From NCBI GenBank assembly GCA_029776205.1, contig JAKOTQ010000089.1, forward strand, positions 1 to 64,000: 64,000 bases of DNA, in the 5' to 3' direction. A model generated the notes under the pieces. That model saw nothing but the letters and a program-made list of their open reading frames with translations, did no database searches and was not told the origin of the DNA. Position 1 is the first letter of the stretch. Each line of letters opens with the position of its first letter. The position numbers and the translations under genes were made by a program. The stretch is from Bacillota bacterium. Its GTDB lineage: Bacteria > Bacillota > UBA4882 > UBA8346. Below, one piece after another: positions 25,945-35,252 of this stretch.

Positions 25945-26652
25945 TTACTGTACGTTATCCTCTGAAGACTGGTGCATCGCTCGGAGAAAGTAGTTAAACC
26001 GATCCGTTTTGTTAGGACCAAAGGTATTTTCAAATCGAAGTATGCCATAGCCTTTGGCAAACACTCTCACTTCTTCATATATTCCGCCAGGCATATTTGC
26101 CATAGGCACTCGATAGCGTACTGTAAGGGTTTGAATATCTTTCTCAAAAACCTTTTCAGATCCTATGGTGATAATTTCAGCGGTTAATGACTGGCTTTGT
26201 CCGTTGACAGTGACTTCCTGTTCCCAACGGTTCCCCTTTTTTAAGGGTAATGTTAACATCTTTAAATATGGAATGCGATGGGGAAATGGTGAACCTGATT
26301 CCAAAATTTCTTCATAAACGCTGTCCTGTGTAAAATGATATTTGAGCTCAAAATGAAAATTAGCAGTGGATTCACCATCGGACATATCGGCCACCTCTCC
26401 CTCCAAGCGATATATAGTACGAGGAGGTTCTTCTTGGCTCCGTTGAGACATTAAGGTCATTCGACACCCATACTCCGCCATTCCGTCATATTCCCAGACA
26501 GTTTCGGTAGATTTGGGAAAATAGGCGAGCAATTGGTCTGAGGGTGTATCCACATTACTTTTTTTCGTAGGAACAGATGGGGATGACCTTTTGCACCCGG
26601 AAGTTCCAAGAAGCAATAGGATAAGCAAAACTGCCACTCCCCGTTTGAACAT
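25945..26652 (-). CDS. unknown lipoprotein
   Basis: 235 residues. The signal peptide FKRGVAVLLILLLLGTSGC ends in a lipobox, so the protein is lipid-anchored outside the cell. The mature part has beta-rich sequence with YFPKSTETVWEYDGMAEYG near residue 55 and ends in a region rich in charged residues. I do not recognise a domain with confidence; the WEYDGMAEYG stretch resembles secreted Firmicute lipoproteins of unknown role. Start: ATG 26652 follows AAGGAGG; an ATG at 26700 lacks one. The gene upstream (26721) is 68 bases away. Confidence 0.65.
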   Translation of the reverse strand: MFKRGVAVLLILLLLGTSGCKRSSPSVPTKKSNVDTPSDQLLAYFPKSTETVWEYDGMAEYGCRMTLMSQRSQEEPPRTIYRLEGEVADMSDGESTANFHFELKYHFTQDSVYEEILESGSPFPHRIPYLKMLTLPLKKGNRWEQEVTVNGQSQSLTAEIITIGSEKVFEKDIQTLTVRYRVPMANMPGGIYEEVRVFAKGYGILRFENTFGPNKTDRFNYFLRAMHQSSEDNVQ

Positions 26653-26720
26653 CACAGATCCTCCTTTAGAAGAAGATGCCCTCAGTATCCCCTTGATCAT
26701 CGTTTAATATTCCAAACAGA

Positions 26721-27386
26721 TTAGGAATGGAAGACAATGGCAAATCCGGATTGAATGGACTTCAGGCTGGCTTGATAAAGCACAATACATACATAGGATT
26801 CAACAGGATATTGTTGCCAAAGCGCTCCACCTTCCGGATGTTCACAGGCTTTTAAAAACTCATCAGGCTTAAAATGGAATTCTCCTTCCAATTGCAAATA
26901 TTTGGCGATGTTCCGGCATTCGTCCCGAAGCCGGTATGATGAGCCAATCATATCTCCCGGGATCTCTAATTCAATATCCGGAAAAATCACCGTTTCAAAA
27001 TCAACCGGAAGATAAAATCCGAGACAATCGCTGTGAAATAGCAAATGGTCAAAATGATGCGTTTCAGCAGACAATCCCAAAGTATCGATATAAGTATGAA
27101 AACTGTTATCTTCTTCAAAGGGTTCACCGTAAACGGGTTTGGGAAGTTCCTCATAGAGTGCAATATGAGCAGCCAGTCTTTTAAGATAATATAGCCCTAT
27201 ATACTCCATTCTGACTGTCCAGGAATCGCCATTGGCATGGGACGGTTCTTTATAAGTTGGATGACCTTCAGCCTGCAATGCCTGGTTTAATCTTTGGAAT
27301 ATCTCTGAAAAGTAGATAAACTGGTCATTATCACCACAGCGCTTTAAATGCCCCAAAATACCTACAGTAATTTTAAAACCCACCAA
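26721..27386 (-). CDS. unknown cytosolic protein
   Basis: About 221 residues, without a signal peptide or membrane segment. Mixed alpha/beta composition, rich in aromatic residues (YIGLYYLKRLAAHIALYEE, then HFDHLLFHSDCLGFYLPVDF). No family is recognised. The start is TTG 27386 or the adjoining GTG 27383, three and six bases after a G-rich stretch (GGGGGGATGA). It probably forms one transcript with the lipoprotein downstream. An 18-bp palindrome lies between it and the divergent gene at 27515. Confidence 0.55.
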   Translation of the reverse strand: MVGFKITVGILGHLKRCGDNDQFIYFSEIFQRLNQALQAEGHPTYKEPSHANGDSWTVRMEYIGLYYLKRLAAHIALYEELPKPVYGEPFEEDNSFHTYIDTLGLSAETHHFDHLLFHSDCLGFYLPVDFETVIFPDIELEIPGDMIGSSYRLRDECRNIAKYLQLEGEFHFKPDEFLKACEHPEGGALWQQYPVESYVCIVLYQASLKSIQSGFAIVFHS

Positions 27387-27468
27387 TCATCCCCCCAATA
27401 CTGTTGGGATTAAAGAGAAGGCTTCTTGAAATTATTTTCTGAATGTCTCACCTCCTGCCAAAAGCATT

Positions 27469-27486
27469 AATATGATAAATCATATT
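27469..27486. promoter_or_regulatory. 18-bp palindrome between divergent genes
   Basis: AATATGATAAATCATATT is fully symmetric and lies between two divergently read genes, near TATAAT-like boxes on both strands. It could be a repressor operator; the AT-rich composition makes chance more likely than for a GC-rich site. Confidence 0.35.
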
Positions 27487-27514
27487 ATAATCCATAGAAA
27501 CGAAGGTGAGCTTA

Positions 27515-27901
27515 TTGAAAAAATCAATGCGCATACTCCTGATTAGTCTGGTTCTCAGTGTGATGATCATTGGAGTTGCGGTAGCGGCGCATGCCAACCC
27601 CAGTATTCAATGGCATACTGAAAATGTTTATTATGACAGTCCTGGAAAGTTAATTATTGAGGGATATTTTTATAACAATGGCACCCGCCCGATATATTGG
27701 ATCGATAGCCATAGGGTGCAAGTTTACTTTCGAACGCATGATCAAGAATGGTGGTTACAGGTAGAAACGATCTTTTATGATTTTAATCTTACGATACGTC
27801 CGGGGGAAGCAAGTTACTGGAGATTACAAATCAACGATGTTGATTATCAAGATTTCGAATATTGGTTGGTTCATTGGGAAACCAATTTTCGATACCTTTA
27901 A
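27515..27901 (+). CDS. small exported protein, SLAP-like
   Basis: 128 residues from TTG 27515, which lies five bases after AAGGTGAG. A signal peptide (MRILLISLVLSVMIIGVAVA, with cleavage near AHA) is followed by a beta-rich domain: SPGKLIIEGYFYNNGTRPIYW and LTIRPGEASYWRLQI. The pattern resembles the SLAP domain of secreted or surface Firmicute proteins, in which a 'G-x-F-x-N-x-G' strand is followed by a hydrophobic ligand-like strand. The match is by eye and weak. It is a single gene. Confidence 0.6.
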   Translation: MKKSMRILLISLVLSVMIIGVAVAAHANPSIQWHTENVYYDSPGKLIIEGYFYNNGTRPIYWIDSHRVQVYFRTHDQEWWLQVETIFYDFNLTIRPGEASYWRLQINDVDYQDFEYWLVHWETNFRYL

Positions 27902-28006
27902 TCATTTGCTTATGGATTGAAAAAGTTTCAATAATATCTAAACTAACCTCTACTTATATCCGACAATTATAATAGATAGTTTAAATATTAAAGGAGGTTG
28001 TTTCCA

Positions 28007-28231
28007 ATGAGCAAGGAACGGGATCAACAATTGCTCGAGGCATTAAAAACCATTTGTCAAAATGTTTATATGCGACCTACTCCTGTGGATGTGCAATCGC
28101 TAGAAAGCATGATGGGCGCTAATGTTTTTGATCTTTCTCATTCTTTAAACAACCTCCAGCGAGATGGTTACATTCGTATCCATGTTGGTAAACCAGGAGA
28201 ACCGAGTCAAGTCGAACTTTTACGTAAATAA
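28007..28231 (+). CDS. small winged-helix-like protein
   Basis: 74 residues. A helical part (ERDQQLLEALKTICQNVY) is followed by a DLSHSLNNLQRDGYIRI stretch, which has the helix-wing layout of a winged helix-turn-helix, and a short C-terminal strand. It could bind DNA, but the wing is short and no operator can be inferred. ATG 28007 follows AAAGGAGG by nine bases. It is flanked by a terminator and by the convergent kinase gene. Confidence 0.55.
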   Translation: MSKERDQQLLEALKTICQNVYMRPTPVDVQSLESMMGANVFDLSHSLNNLQRDGYIRIHVGKPGEPSQVELLRK

Positions 28232-28237
28232 TTCACC

Positions 28238-28261
28238 AGGTCGGCATCTAGCCGGCTTTTT
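28238..28261 (+). terminator. terminator after the small wHTH gene
   Basis: GTCGGC, ATCTA loop, GCCGGC (one G-T pair) and TTTTT. Confidence 0.65.
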
Positions 28262-28265
28262 CATT

Positions 28266-31200
28266 TTAGGAAACCTCGTCTTTATATTCCCTTTCTCTTA
28301 AAAGTTTTTGCAAAACTTCCGAAAGTTCATCCAATTTATACGGTTTACTGACATATGCTGCAAATCCAAACTTCTGATATCCAGAAATCACCGGATCCGT
28401 AGCGTATCCACTGGAAACAACCGCTTTGACATTCGGATCGATTTTGAGAAGTTGGTCGATGGTTTCTAGACCGCCCATTCCTCCAGGAACTGTCAGATCC
28501 AAAATAACAACATCAAAAGGATGATTTTCTTCCAACGCTTGGCAATAATATGCTATGGTTTCTACACCATTCTTTGTTGTCACCACACTGTATCCCAAAC
28601 ATCGGAGACTTTCTGCGATCACATTTCGGATCATTTCTTCATCATCCATCAGCAAAATATGTCCGTGAACGATGGGTTCTGAGTGTATTTCATCCGTATT
28701 GGGCTCTCTTTCAATCTGAGTCTGGGATGCCGGAATATAAACCGTAAACTTACACCCTTGTCCCGGAATGGAATCCACTTCAATATAACCGTCATGTTTA
28801 CGAATAATCGAATAGCTTAACGCCAAACCAAGACCACTGCCTTCCGGTTTGGTTGTGAAAAATGGATCAAATACCTTGTCAACAATTTCTTCCGGGATAC
28901 CGGGCCCTTGATCTTTAAAGATAATCTTCAAGTAATTCCCGGGCTTATACAACAATTTATCGGTGATGACCACATTTTTGGCAATGACTTTAAGAATTCC
29001 CCCATCTTCCATCGCTTGTTTCGCATTGAGGGTTAAATTGGTGATCACTTGAGATATCTGAACGGGGTCAAATTCAGCATTCCAAAGATTTTTTGAAATA
29101 GAAAAAACGCATTTGACTTTAGAACCCCTAAGGTTAAAGTTGACGGTATCTTCAATCAATTGGGCTATAGAGCCTAAACGTTTAACCGGTGCGCCTCCTT
29201 TTGAAAATGTAAGCAGTTGACGTGTCAATTCACTGGCTTTCAACGAAACATCGATGACCTGATCCAGATGACGGTCAACCTTTTTCCCCTTTGCCAGCAA
29301 CAACTTGGCTAATTGAATATTGGATAAAATTGCCGCCAAATAGTTATTGAAATCATGAGCGATACCACCGGCTAAAATCGCCAAGGATTCATACTTTTCC
29401 GTCTTTTGTAAGGTTTCCTGCAGCAATTTCTTATGTGTAACGTCTTCGAAAACGATGACCATACCCATCAATTGCTGATCCAAAGGATTAATTAACGGAG
29501 TGCAATATAAGCGGATCTGAACTTCATTTAAGGTTTTGGTGACCAATACTGCATTTTCAATGGCCACCGGTTGACGTGAGGCCAAACTCTGATTTATCAA
29601 ATAGTCATAAGATTCGCTGGATTGATCGTCCATCACATAAAACCATTCAGATAAATACTTATTTTCAACTTCAGCAGTAGTCCATCCGGTTAATTTCTCT
29701 GCACGCCGGCTAAACATGAGCACCTTCCCGTGGAGGTCGGTGGCAATCACGCCTTCCTCAACGGAGGCCAATACGGTGGCCAAAAATTCACGCTCCGCCG
29801 TAATCATCAATTCCGCTTCTTTCCGTTTGGTGATATCGGAAATAAAGACGATGATCCCTTCTTTAGAAGGATAGACTCTGTTCTCAAACCAATGACCGTC
29901 GTTTCCAAATTGACTTTCGAAAATAACCGGTATTTGCTCGTGCAATGTTTTATGGTATTGCTCGTACAAGAAAGTACCTTTCCATTCGGGGAAAACATCC
30001 CAAATTTTCTTATGGATTAGTTCTTCCCGTTTGTATCCCAAAAGTGCGCTTCCCGATTCATTCATATACAAATACCGGAAATTATGATCCAATGCATAAA
30101 AACCATCGGTTATCCCTTCGATGATATCCAATATCTGCTGTTCGGTCCGTTCCAAAGACCTTTTGATCAACACCCGATCGGTAATTTCCCGGATGATAAC
30201 GGTCAGACTGTCGCCATTGGGATAGACATCGAAATGATACCATTTATCTTCCGCTTCATCCCCCATTTCAAAACTGAGCTGACTCTGATCTTGAAATGCT
30301 TTTGAAAGATTATCATAAAGAAGACCAGAACGCATATTAGGTAATAATTCCCAGAGCGTTCGCCCAACCGGTGAAGATTCCAAGCGAAACGGTAATAAAT
30401 CAATAGCATTTTGATTGACAAATGTAATCCGCCAATCCGAATCCAAAATCAAAAAACCATCATGAATACTATCGAGAATATCATTGATTTTTTGATGAGC
30501 ATCTTGAAGAAATCCTTCAGTTCTTTGAAAAGATTTCCTTGCATTTTCATTAAGTTCGGCCATTTGATGATACTCATAATCTAATGGCATATCAGCAGAT
30601 GAATTATGAAGCATCAACAACCGGTCCATATTTTGAGATATTTTCCGTTTTATCCGGTTACTAATCGAGAAATAGATCAATCCTAACAGACTGAGCAAAC
30701 CAAGGACAATCATCCCAAACTGGATGTCGGTTTTAAATAAAAAATTCAAATTTAAACCGGCAAAGCTATATCCGATCACCACATTGTTCAACATAACCGG
30801 TTGTTCGCACTTTAACATCCAACAATGTCGCAGTTTGGAATAATACAATGTAATGATAGATTTCTGGATCTTCAAGGCATATCGTTTGGTTTTTCCCGAA
30901 AATAATTCATTGGCTATCAAATCATGGTTAAAAACAGTTTCATGATATGATTTGCCCGACATTGCTACAATCCGGTTCATTTTTTTTAAATAAAAACCGG
31001 CAAAAAATTGCTCCGGATGAGATTTAACTATCGATTGTATCAAGGGATTTAAAGTGGATTGAATCTGTTCAGGTTTCAATGATGTTTCAGAGAAGATATG
31101 GGGGATTTGACGAACAAAATCAGAGATTTGATTAGTCATCCTTTGGAGGTTATCACAACTGATTTTGAAAGAATAATTCCAAAAAACCGTCATCACAAGG

Positions 31201-31277
31201 ACAGAAGCAAAAATAATATAAAGAAACGTAAAATAAGACTGGATTTTTTGGATCTCCCTTATCAGCGTTTTCTTCAT
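28266..31277 (-). CDS. membrane hybrid sensor histidine kinase with three PAS domains
   Basis: 1003 residues. Membrane segments at about 18-36 and 187-205 enclose an extracellular sensor of some 150 residues; three PAS domains follow (about 262-370, 380-490 and 500-620), the second ending FISDITKRK. HisKA carries GGIAHDFNN, HATPase_c carries NAKQAMEDGG and DQGPGIP, and a C-terminal receiver has acceptor Asp in FDVVILDLTVPGG and Lys in VSKPY. The last 380 residues are close to the kinase at 4994-7111, so the two are paralogues that differ at the sensor end. No DNA-binding output is present. The RBS is weak, which may limit expression. Confidence 0.88.
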   Translation of the reverse strand: MKKTLIREIQKIQSYFTFLYIIFASVLVMTVFWNYSFKISCDNLQRMTNQISDFVRQIPHIFSETSLKPEQIQSTLNPLIQSIVKSHPEQFFAGFYLKKMNRIVAMSGKSYHETVFNHDLIANELFSGKTKRYALKIQKSIITLYYSKLRHCWMLKCEQPVMLNNVVIGYSFAGLNLNFLFKTDIQFGMIVLGLLSLLGLIYFSISNRIKRKISQNMDRLLMLHNSSADMPLDYEYHQMAELNENARKSFQRTEGFLQDAHQKINDILDSIHDGFLILDSDWRITFVNQNAIDLLPFRLESSPVGRTLWELLPNMRSGLLYDNLSKAFQDQSQLSFEMGDEAEDKWYHFDVYPNGDSLTVIIREITDRVLIKRSLERTEQQILDIIEGITDGFYALDHNFRYLYMNESGSALLGYKREELIHKKIWDVFPEWKGTFLYEQYHKTLHEQIPVIFESQFGNDGHWFENRVYPSKEGIIVFISDITKRKEAELMITAEREFLATVLASVEEGVIATDLHGKVLMFSRRAEKLTGWTTAEVENKYLSEWFYVMDDQSSESYDYLINQSLASRQPVAIENAVLVTKTLNEVQIRLYCTPLINPLDQQLMGMVIVFEDVTHKKLLQETLQKTEKYESLAILAGGIAHDFNNYLAAILSNIQLAKLLLAKGKKVDRHLDQVIDVSLKASELTRQLLTFSKGGAPVKRLGSIAQLIEDTVNFNLRGSKVKCVFSISKNLWNAEFDPVQISQVITNLTLNAKQAMEDGGILKVIAKNVVITDKLLYKPGNYLKIIFKDQGPGIPEEIVDKVFDPFFTTKPEGSGLGLALSYSIIRKHDGYIEVDSIPGQGCKFTVYIPASQTQIEREPNTDEIHSEPIVHGHILLMDDEEMIRNVIAESLRCLGYSVVTTKNGVETIAYYCQALEENHPFDVVILDLTVPGGMGGLETIDQLLKIDPNVKAVVSSGYATDPVISGYQKFGFAAYVSKPYKLDELSEVLQKLLREREYKDEVS

Positions 31278-31514
31278 TATTTAGCACCCACCGGGAATGA
31301 TTGACTGCAATAATATATTCGTTAATTTTTTACGAAAACCTCTTTAAAATCAGCATTTAAGAGCATAACTGAAAAATAAGGACAAAAATCGTTTCCATAG
31401 GACAATAACTTTGATATTTTGATTTTTACGAAAAAGCCCTCACCGGATAGGCCATTGGAACATATGGTATAAATATATAGTCAAAAATCCTGTGACTTAA
31501 GGAGGCGTATATAT

Positions 31515-32477
31515 TTGTTCCGTTCAAAAAGACTGATCACAACCTTTTTGTGCATCACACTAGTACTAGTGTCAATATTTAACGGCAATCTTCTTTATGC
31601 ATCCCGTCCCGAACTGAAGATCGCCGGTCAGTTTGGATTGGTCTATGCGCCATTGATGATCGCTGAAAAGCTTCAAATCTTTCAAAAACACGGATTAACG
31701 CCTATTTGGAAAGAATATGGGTCCGGTGCCGCTGTTCGGGAAAGCTTAATTTCCGGAGATGCGGATGTGGGTTTTATGGGAATTCCACCATTTCTAATTG
31801 GCTGGGATAAAGGATGCGATTGGAAAGTTTCCATGGGATTTGTAGTCGTTCCAGTCGGCTTGGTAACCAATGACCCTCGTATTAAAAGTTTAAAAGATTT
31901 CAAACCTGCCGATAAAATTGCTGTCCCATCACCAGGAAGCGTCCAACATATTTTATTATCCATGGCTGCCAAAAAAGAGTTGGGAAACCCTACCGCCCTT
32001 GATCAAAATCTGATCGCTTTACCCCATCCTGATGCTGCCGCTTCCCTCATTTCCAAACGGGGGATCGTTGCCCATTTCACGACTCCACCCTATCTTTTTG
32101 AGGAATTGGAGCAATCCGGTTTTCATCTGGTCACTGACGATGTAAGAGCCTTTGGAACCCGGTTCAGTTTTAATGTCGGGGTTGTCACTTCTAAATTTCA
32201 CAATCGCCGGTCTGTTCACTATCGGGCTTTTGTCAATGCAATCGAAGAATCCATGGCTTGGATTAACCAAAATACTAAAAAAGCAGCCGAATTGCTGGCT
32301 CCCGAATTCAAACTCAGTCCGGAAAAAACCTATAAATATATGACTTGGCCTGGAATGGAATACACCACCAGAGCCTTAGGATTAATGGGTTTTGCCAAAT
32401 TTATGAAAGAAGCCGGTTATATCAAAAAAGTACCGGCCGATGTGAAAGAAATTATTTGGGAAAACGTAAAACTTTAA
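31515..32477 (+). CDS. ABC transporter substrate-binding protein, NMT1/SsuA-like
   Basis: 320 residues with a signal peptide (TTFLCITLVLVSIFNG). The mature domain has ELKIAGQFGLVYAPLMIAEK and QKHGLTPIWKEYGSGAA, the pattern of NMT1/SsuA/TauA receptors. Substrates of such systems are nitrate, sulfonates, taurine, or pyrimidine precursors of thiamine. No TPP riboswitch precedes it, unlike the system at 3786. The start is TTG 31515, nine bases after AAGGAGG. It heads a three-gene transporter operon with short gaps of 10 and 18 bases. The 237 bases upstream hold no recognisable riboswitch. Confidence 0.82.
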   Translation: MFRSKRLITTFLCITLVLVSIFNGNLLYASRPELKIAGQFGLVYAPLMIAEKLQIFQKHGLTPIWKEYGSGAAVRESLISGDADVGFMGIPPFLIGWDKGCDWKVSMGFVVVPVGLVTNDPRIKSLKDFKPADKIAVPSPGSVQHILLSMAAKKELGNPTALDQNLIALPHPDAAASLISKRGIVAHFTTPPYLFEELEQSGFHLVTDDVRAFGTRFSFNVGVVTSKFHNRRSVHYRAFVNAIEESMAWINQNTKKAAELLAPEFKLSPEKTYKYMTWPGMEYTTRALGLMGFAKFMKEAGYIKKVPADVKEIIWENVKL

Positions 32478-32487
32478 GGAAAATGCC

Positions 32488-33285
32488 ATGAACAACACAC
32501 AATCGAATACAATCTTCAAAACCATACGACAATTTATATTCATCACCATCTTGCTGGCAACGTGGGAATTGAGCGTACGCCTTTGTGATCTTCCCAGTTT
32601 ACTATTTCCCTCCTTTGCCAGCGTCATTCAAAGCTTCATTGCCCAAACCCTCAACGGGGAATTGATCCATCGTATGATATTTTCTCTCTATCTGATCGGC
32701 ATTGGACTGAGTATCGCTATTATCAGCGCTATGATTATCACCGCCTTATCCGTATGTATTCGCTGGATCTCGGAATGGGTTCAGGTACTATTGGCTATTA
32801 TGCATCCACTGCCGGGAATCGCCATATTGCCCATCATCATTCTTTGGCTTGGTACCGGACCCCAATCCATTATTGCCGTCATTACCATTTCAGCCATTTG
32901 GCCGGTCATCGCCAACTTAAGCATTGGCCTACGTTCTATCCCTCCAACTCAAATTGAAGTTGGAAGAAATCTTGGATTAAACCGGTTTAAACTGACTTGG
33001 TTCGTACTACTTCCCGGGGCATTTCCGCATATCTTGAGCGGGTTGAGAATTGCATGGGCCCGTGCTTGGCAGGCGGCAGTAGCTGCAGAGATGGTTTTTG
33101 GAGCCTCAGGTGGCGAAGGCGGTTTAGGATGGTTCATTTACAAAAAACGGTTTTTTCTGGAGACAGCCGATGTATTTGCCGGTATGATCGTGATTGTGCT
33201 CATTGGTTTGCTCATTGAGAGGGTCGGTTTTGAATGGATTGAAAACATAACCGTTCGCCGCTGGGGAATGACCACCCATGGATAG
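32488..33285 (+). CDS. ABC transporter permease, SsuC/TauC-like
   Basis: 265 residues with six predicted membrane segments and the ATPase-contact loop EVGRNLGLNRFKLTWFVLLP. The ending DVFAGMIVIVLIGLLIERVG is typical of SsuC/TauC/NrtB. It would form the membrane channel of the transporter headed at 31515. ATG follows AAGGAAAA. Confidence 0.85.
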   Translation: MNNTQSNTIFKTIRQFIFITILLATWELSVRLCDLPSLLFPSFASVIQSFIAQTLNGELIHRMIFSLYLIGIGLSIAIISAMIITALSVCIRWISEWVQVLLAIMHPLPGIAILPIIILWLGTGPQSIIAVITISAIWPVIANLSIGLRSIPPTQIEVGRNLGLNRFKLTWFVLLPGAFPHILSGLRIAWARAWQAAVAAEMVFGASGGEGGLGWFIYKKRFFLETADVFAGMIVIVLIGLLIERVGFEWIENITVRRWGMTTHG

Positions 33286-33303
33286 GAAGGAGTTGACGGT
33301 TTC

Positions 33304-34128
33304 GTGGAGGAACTTATCCTGAACCGTTTAAGCAAGCATTTTTTGGTCAATCGTAAAACCATTCAAGTCTTTGAAGATGTAAGCCTTTCCATTAAACCGG
33401 GGCGATTTATGACCATTGTCGGCCCGTCCGGATGCGGAAAATCCACCCTTTTGCGCTGTATTGCCGGATTTGAAGCGCCTACGTCCGGAAGTATATTGAT
33501 GAACCGGAAGCCGGCCAATAAACCCGGTAAAGACCGGATGGTTGTCTTTCAAAGTTTCGATCAGCTGTTTCCCTGGATGACCGTTTTAAAGAATATCACC
33601 TATGCTCTTCGGGTTGCCGGAGGAATTCGAGAACTGGACCTCTGTCGCGATCAGGCCATTGAATATTTAGACCTTGTCGGTTTACGAGGCTTTGAGGATT
33701 TTTATCCCCATCAGCTTTCCGGCGGAATGAAGCAACGGGTGGCAATAGCCCGGGCATTAGCTGTTAAACCCCAAATATTGTTGATGGATGAACCTTTCGG
33801 AAGTTTGGATGCTTTAACCCGTAATGGTATGCAACGCGAATTGGAACAAATATGGGAACGGACCGGCATCACTATTCTTTTCGTCACTCACAGCATTGAA
33901 GAAGCTATTTTATTAAGTGATGAAATCGTCGTTTTTCAAGGGCAGCCCGGCCGGATCAAGACCGTAATTTCCAATTCGTTGCCCCGACCACGTACTCCTG
34001 ATATGGATGGATTTTCAAAGTTATGGCAGGAATTAAATTTGCATATGGGTTTGACTCGAAATACTGAAGATAAAACCCCATTGCGTCGCATCACGCTGAT
34101 GGCTGAAGCTGAAATCTTAGGCACCTAA
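33304..34128 (+). CDS. ABC transporter ATPase, SsuB/TauB-like
   Basis: 274 residues. Walker A GPSGCGKST, signature LSGGMKQRVAIARA, Walker B ILLMDEPFGSLDA and switch VTHSIEEA. The class is SsuB/TauB/NrtD. The start is GTG 33304 with AAGGAG 11 bases upstream. A terminator follows at 34131. Confidence 0.88.
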   Translation: MEELILNRLSKHFLVNRKTIQVFEDVSLSIKPGRFMTIVGPSGCGKSTLLRCIAGFEAPTSGSILMNRKPANKPGKDRMVVFQSFDQLFPWMTVLKNITYALRVAGGIRELDLCRDQAIEYLDLVGLRGFEDFYPHQLSGGMKQRVAIARALAVKPQILLMDEPFGSLDALTRNGMQRELEQIWERTGITILFVTHSIEEAILLSDEIVVFQGQPGRIKTVISNSLPRPRTPDMDGFSKLWQELNLHMGLTRNTEDKTPLRRITLMAEAEILGT

Positions 34129-34130
34129 CA

Positions 34131-34157
34131 GGCAATTTAGAAAATTGCCTTTTTTTA
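34131..34157 (+). terminator. terminator after the ssu-like operon
   Basis: GGCAATTT, AGA loop, AAATTGCC and TTTTTTT. Confidence 0.9.
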
Positions 34158-34242
34158 TTGAAGATGCCTCTGTCCCAACATAAAAATCGATAATTAGGGT
34201 ATCTTACCTGTGGAAACAAAGATCAAAACAGAGGTTATCATT

Positions 34243-35244
34243 ATGGTATATACGCGGAATGATTCTCCCACCGGGTTCCAAAGGACATTGATCAACCCGG
34301 AAGAATTCAATTATATCGATCTTATAGAATCTAAGTTAATCGAAGCATTGAAAGACAGCAGAGGCATCATCCGAAAAATCTGTTACCATATTCTCCGGGC
34401 AGGCGGTAAACGAGTCCGGCCTTTATTAGTCTGTCATAGTGGAATGCTATTTGGAGAAGCTTCCGAGGAACTTTTCCAAGCTGCGGTATCCGTCGAATTA
34501 ATCCATATGGCATCATTGATTCATGATGACATTATCGATGAAACCGAGTTCCGCCGAAATCAACCGACAGCCCAAGCTTTATGGGGAGTTCAACATGCGG
34601 TTTTAGGAGGCGATTATCTTTTTGCCAAAGCTTTCCGGATTCTCGCCGACCAGAAGCTGGTTGAACCTTTGGAAGTGATGGCCCATACAGTCCAAACCAT
34701 GTGCCAAGGCGAAATCGAACAAGACAGCGATCAATTTCAACCCTTAACAGACTTTGACCGTTACTACTCGCGCATCACTCAAAAAACGGCTTCTCTCATA
34801 GAAGCTTCATGCAGGGTTGGAGCTTTAGTGTGTCAGGCACCGCCTGATGCTGTTGAAACCATCGCTCAATTTGGACTCCATCTTGGCCTGGCCTATCAGA
34901 TTATCGATGATATTTTAGATTTTTGCGGTGATGAGATTTATATGGGAAAACCCAAGTTTACCGACTTGACCAAAGGCAACCTAACATTACCTATTTTGCT
35001 GTTGCTAGAACGCTCATCCGAATATGAATGGTTGAAAGAAAAACTCCAGGAAAGACCCTTCGATCAAACGCTCCTTCCCATCATTGAAAACGCCATTCGT
35101 CAATCCGGCGTATTAAAAGAAGCTTACCGAATCACCGTAAACCATTTGGACATTGCCCGACAAAACCTCCGTCAATGCCCAAATTCACCGGAACGGCGCT
35201 TCCTTGAAGAGCTTACTGATAAGCTACAGGCACGAGCCAATTAA
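34243..35244 (+). CDS. trans-polyprenyl diphosphate synthase
   Basis: 333 residues. Both aspartate-rich Mg-binding motifs are present: LIHDDIIDE (first, residues 95-99 core) and IIDDILDF (second), with GGKRVRP near residue 55 for diphosphate binding. It extends farnesyl- or geranylgeranyl-diphosphate to a longer chain; the enzyme class includes heptaprenyl synthase component II. Its stop is only eight bases from that of the convergent terpene-synthase gene. In Bacillus, tetraprenyl-beta-curcumene synthase uses tetraprenyl/heptaprenyl diphosphates, so a metabolic link is possible. Start: ATG 34243 after AGAGGT; GTG 34210 is an alternative. Confidence 0.85.
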   Translation: MVYTRNDSPTGFQRTLINPEEFNYIDLIESKLIEALKDSRGIIRKICYHILRAGGKRVRPLLVCHSGMLFGEASEELFQAAVSVELIHMASLIHDDIIDETEFRRNQPTAQALWGVQHAVLGGDYLFAKAFRILADQKLVEPLEVMAHTVQTMCQGEIEQDSDQFQPLTDFDRYYSRITQKTASLIEASCRVGALVCQAPPDAVETIAQFGLHLGLAYQIIDDILDFCGDEIYMGKPKFTDLTKGNLTLPILLLLERSSEYEWLKEKLQERPFDQTLLPIIENAIRQSGVLKEAYRITVNHLDIARQNLRQCPNSPERRFLEELTDKLQARAN

Positions 35245-35252
35245 TATTAAGT

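Noticed and set aside
27395-27467. 23-codon frame starting with ATT after an AGGAGG, upstream of the unknown gene at 26721
   Set aside because: ATT starts are very rare and the peptide shows no family resemblance; the strong ribosome site is worth knowing, but a gene cannot be supported.
31278-31514. TPP riboswitch in front of the NMT1-like transporter
   Set aside because: No CTGAGA or GGGTAATGCC block; a thiamine role for this transporter is therefore not supported.
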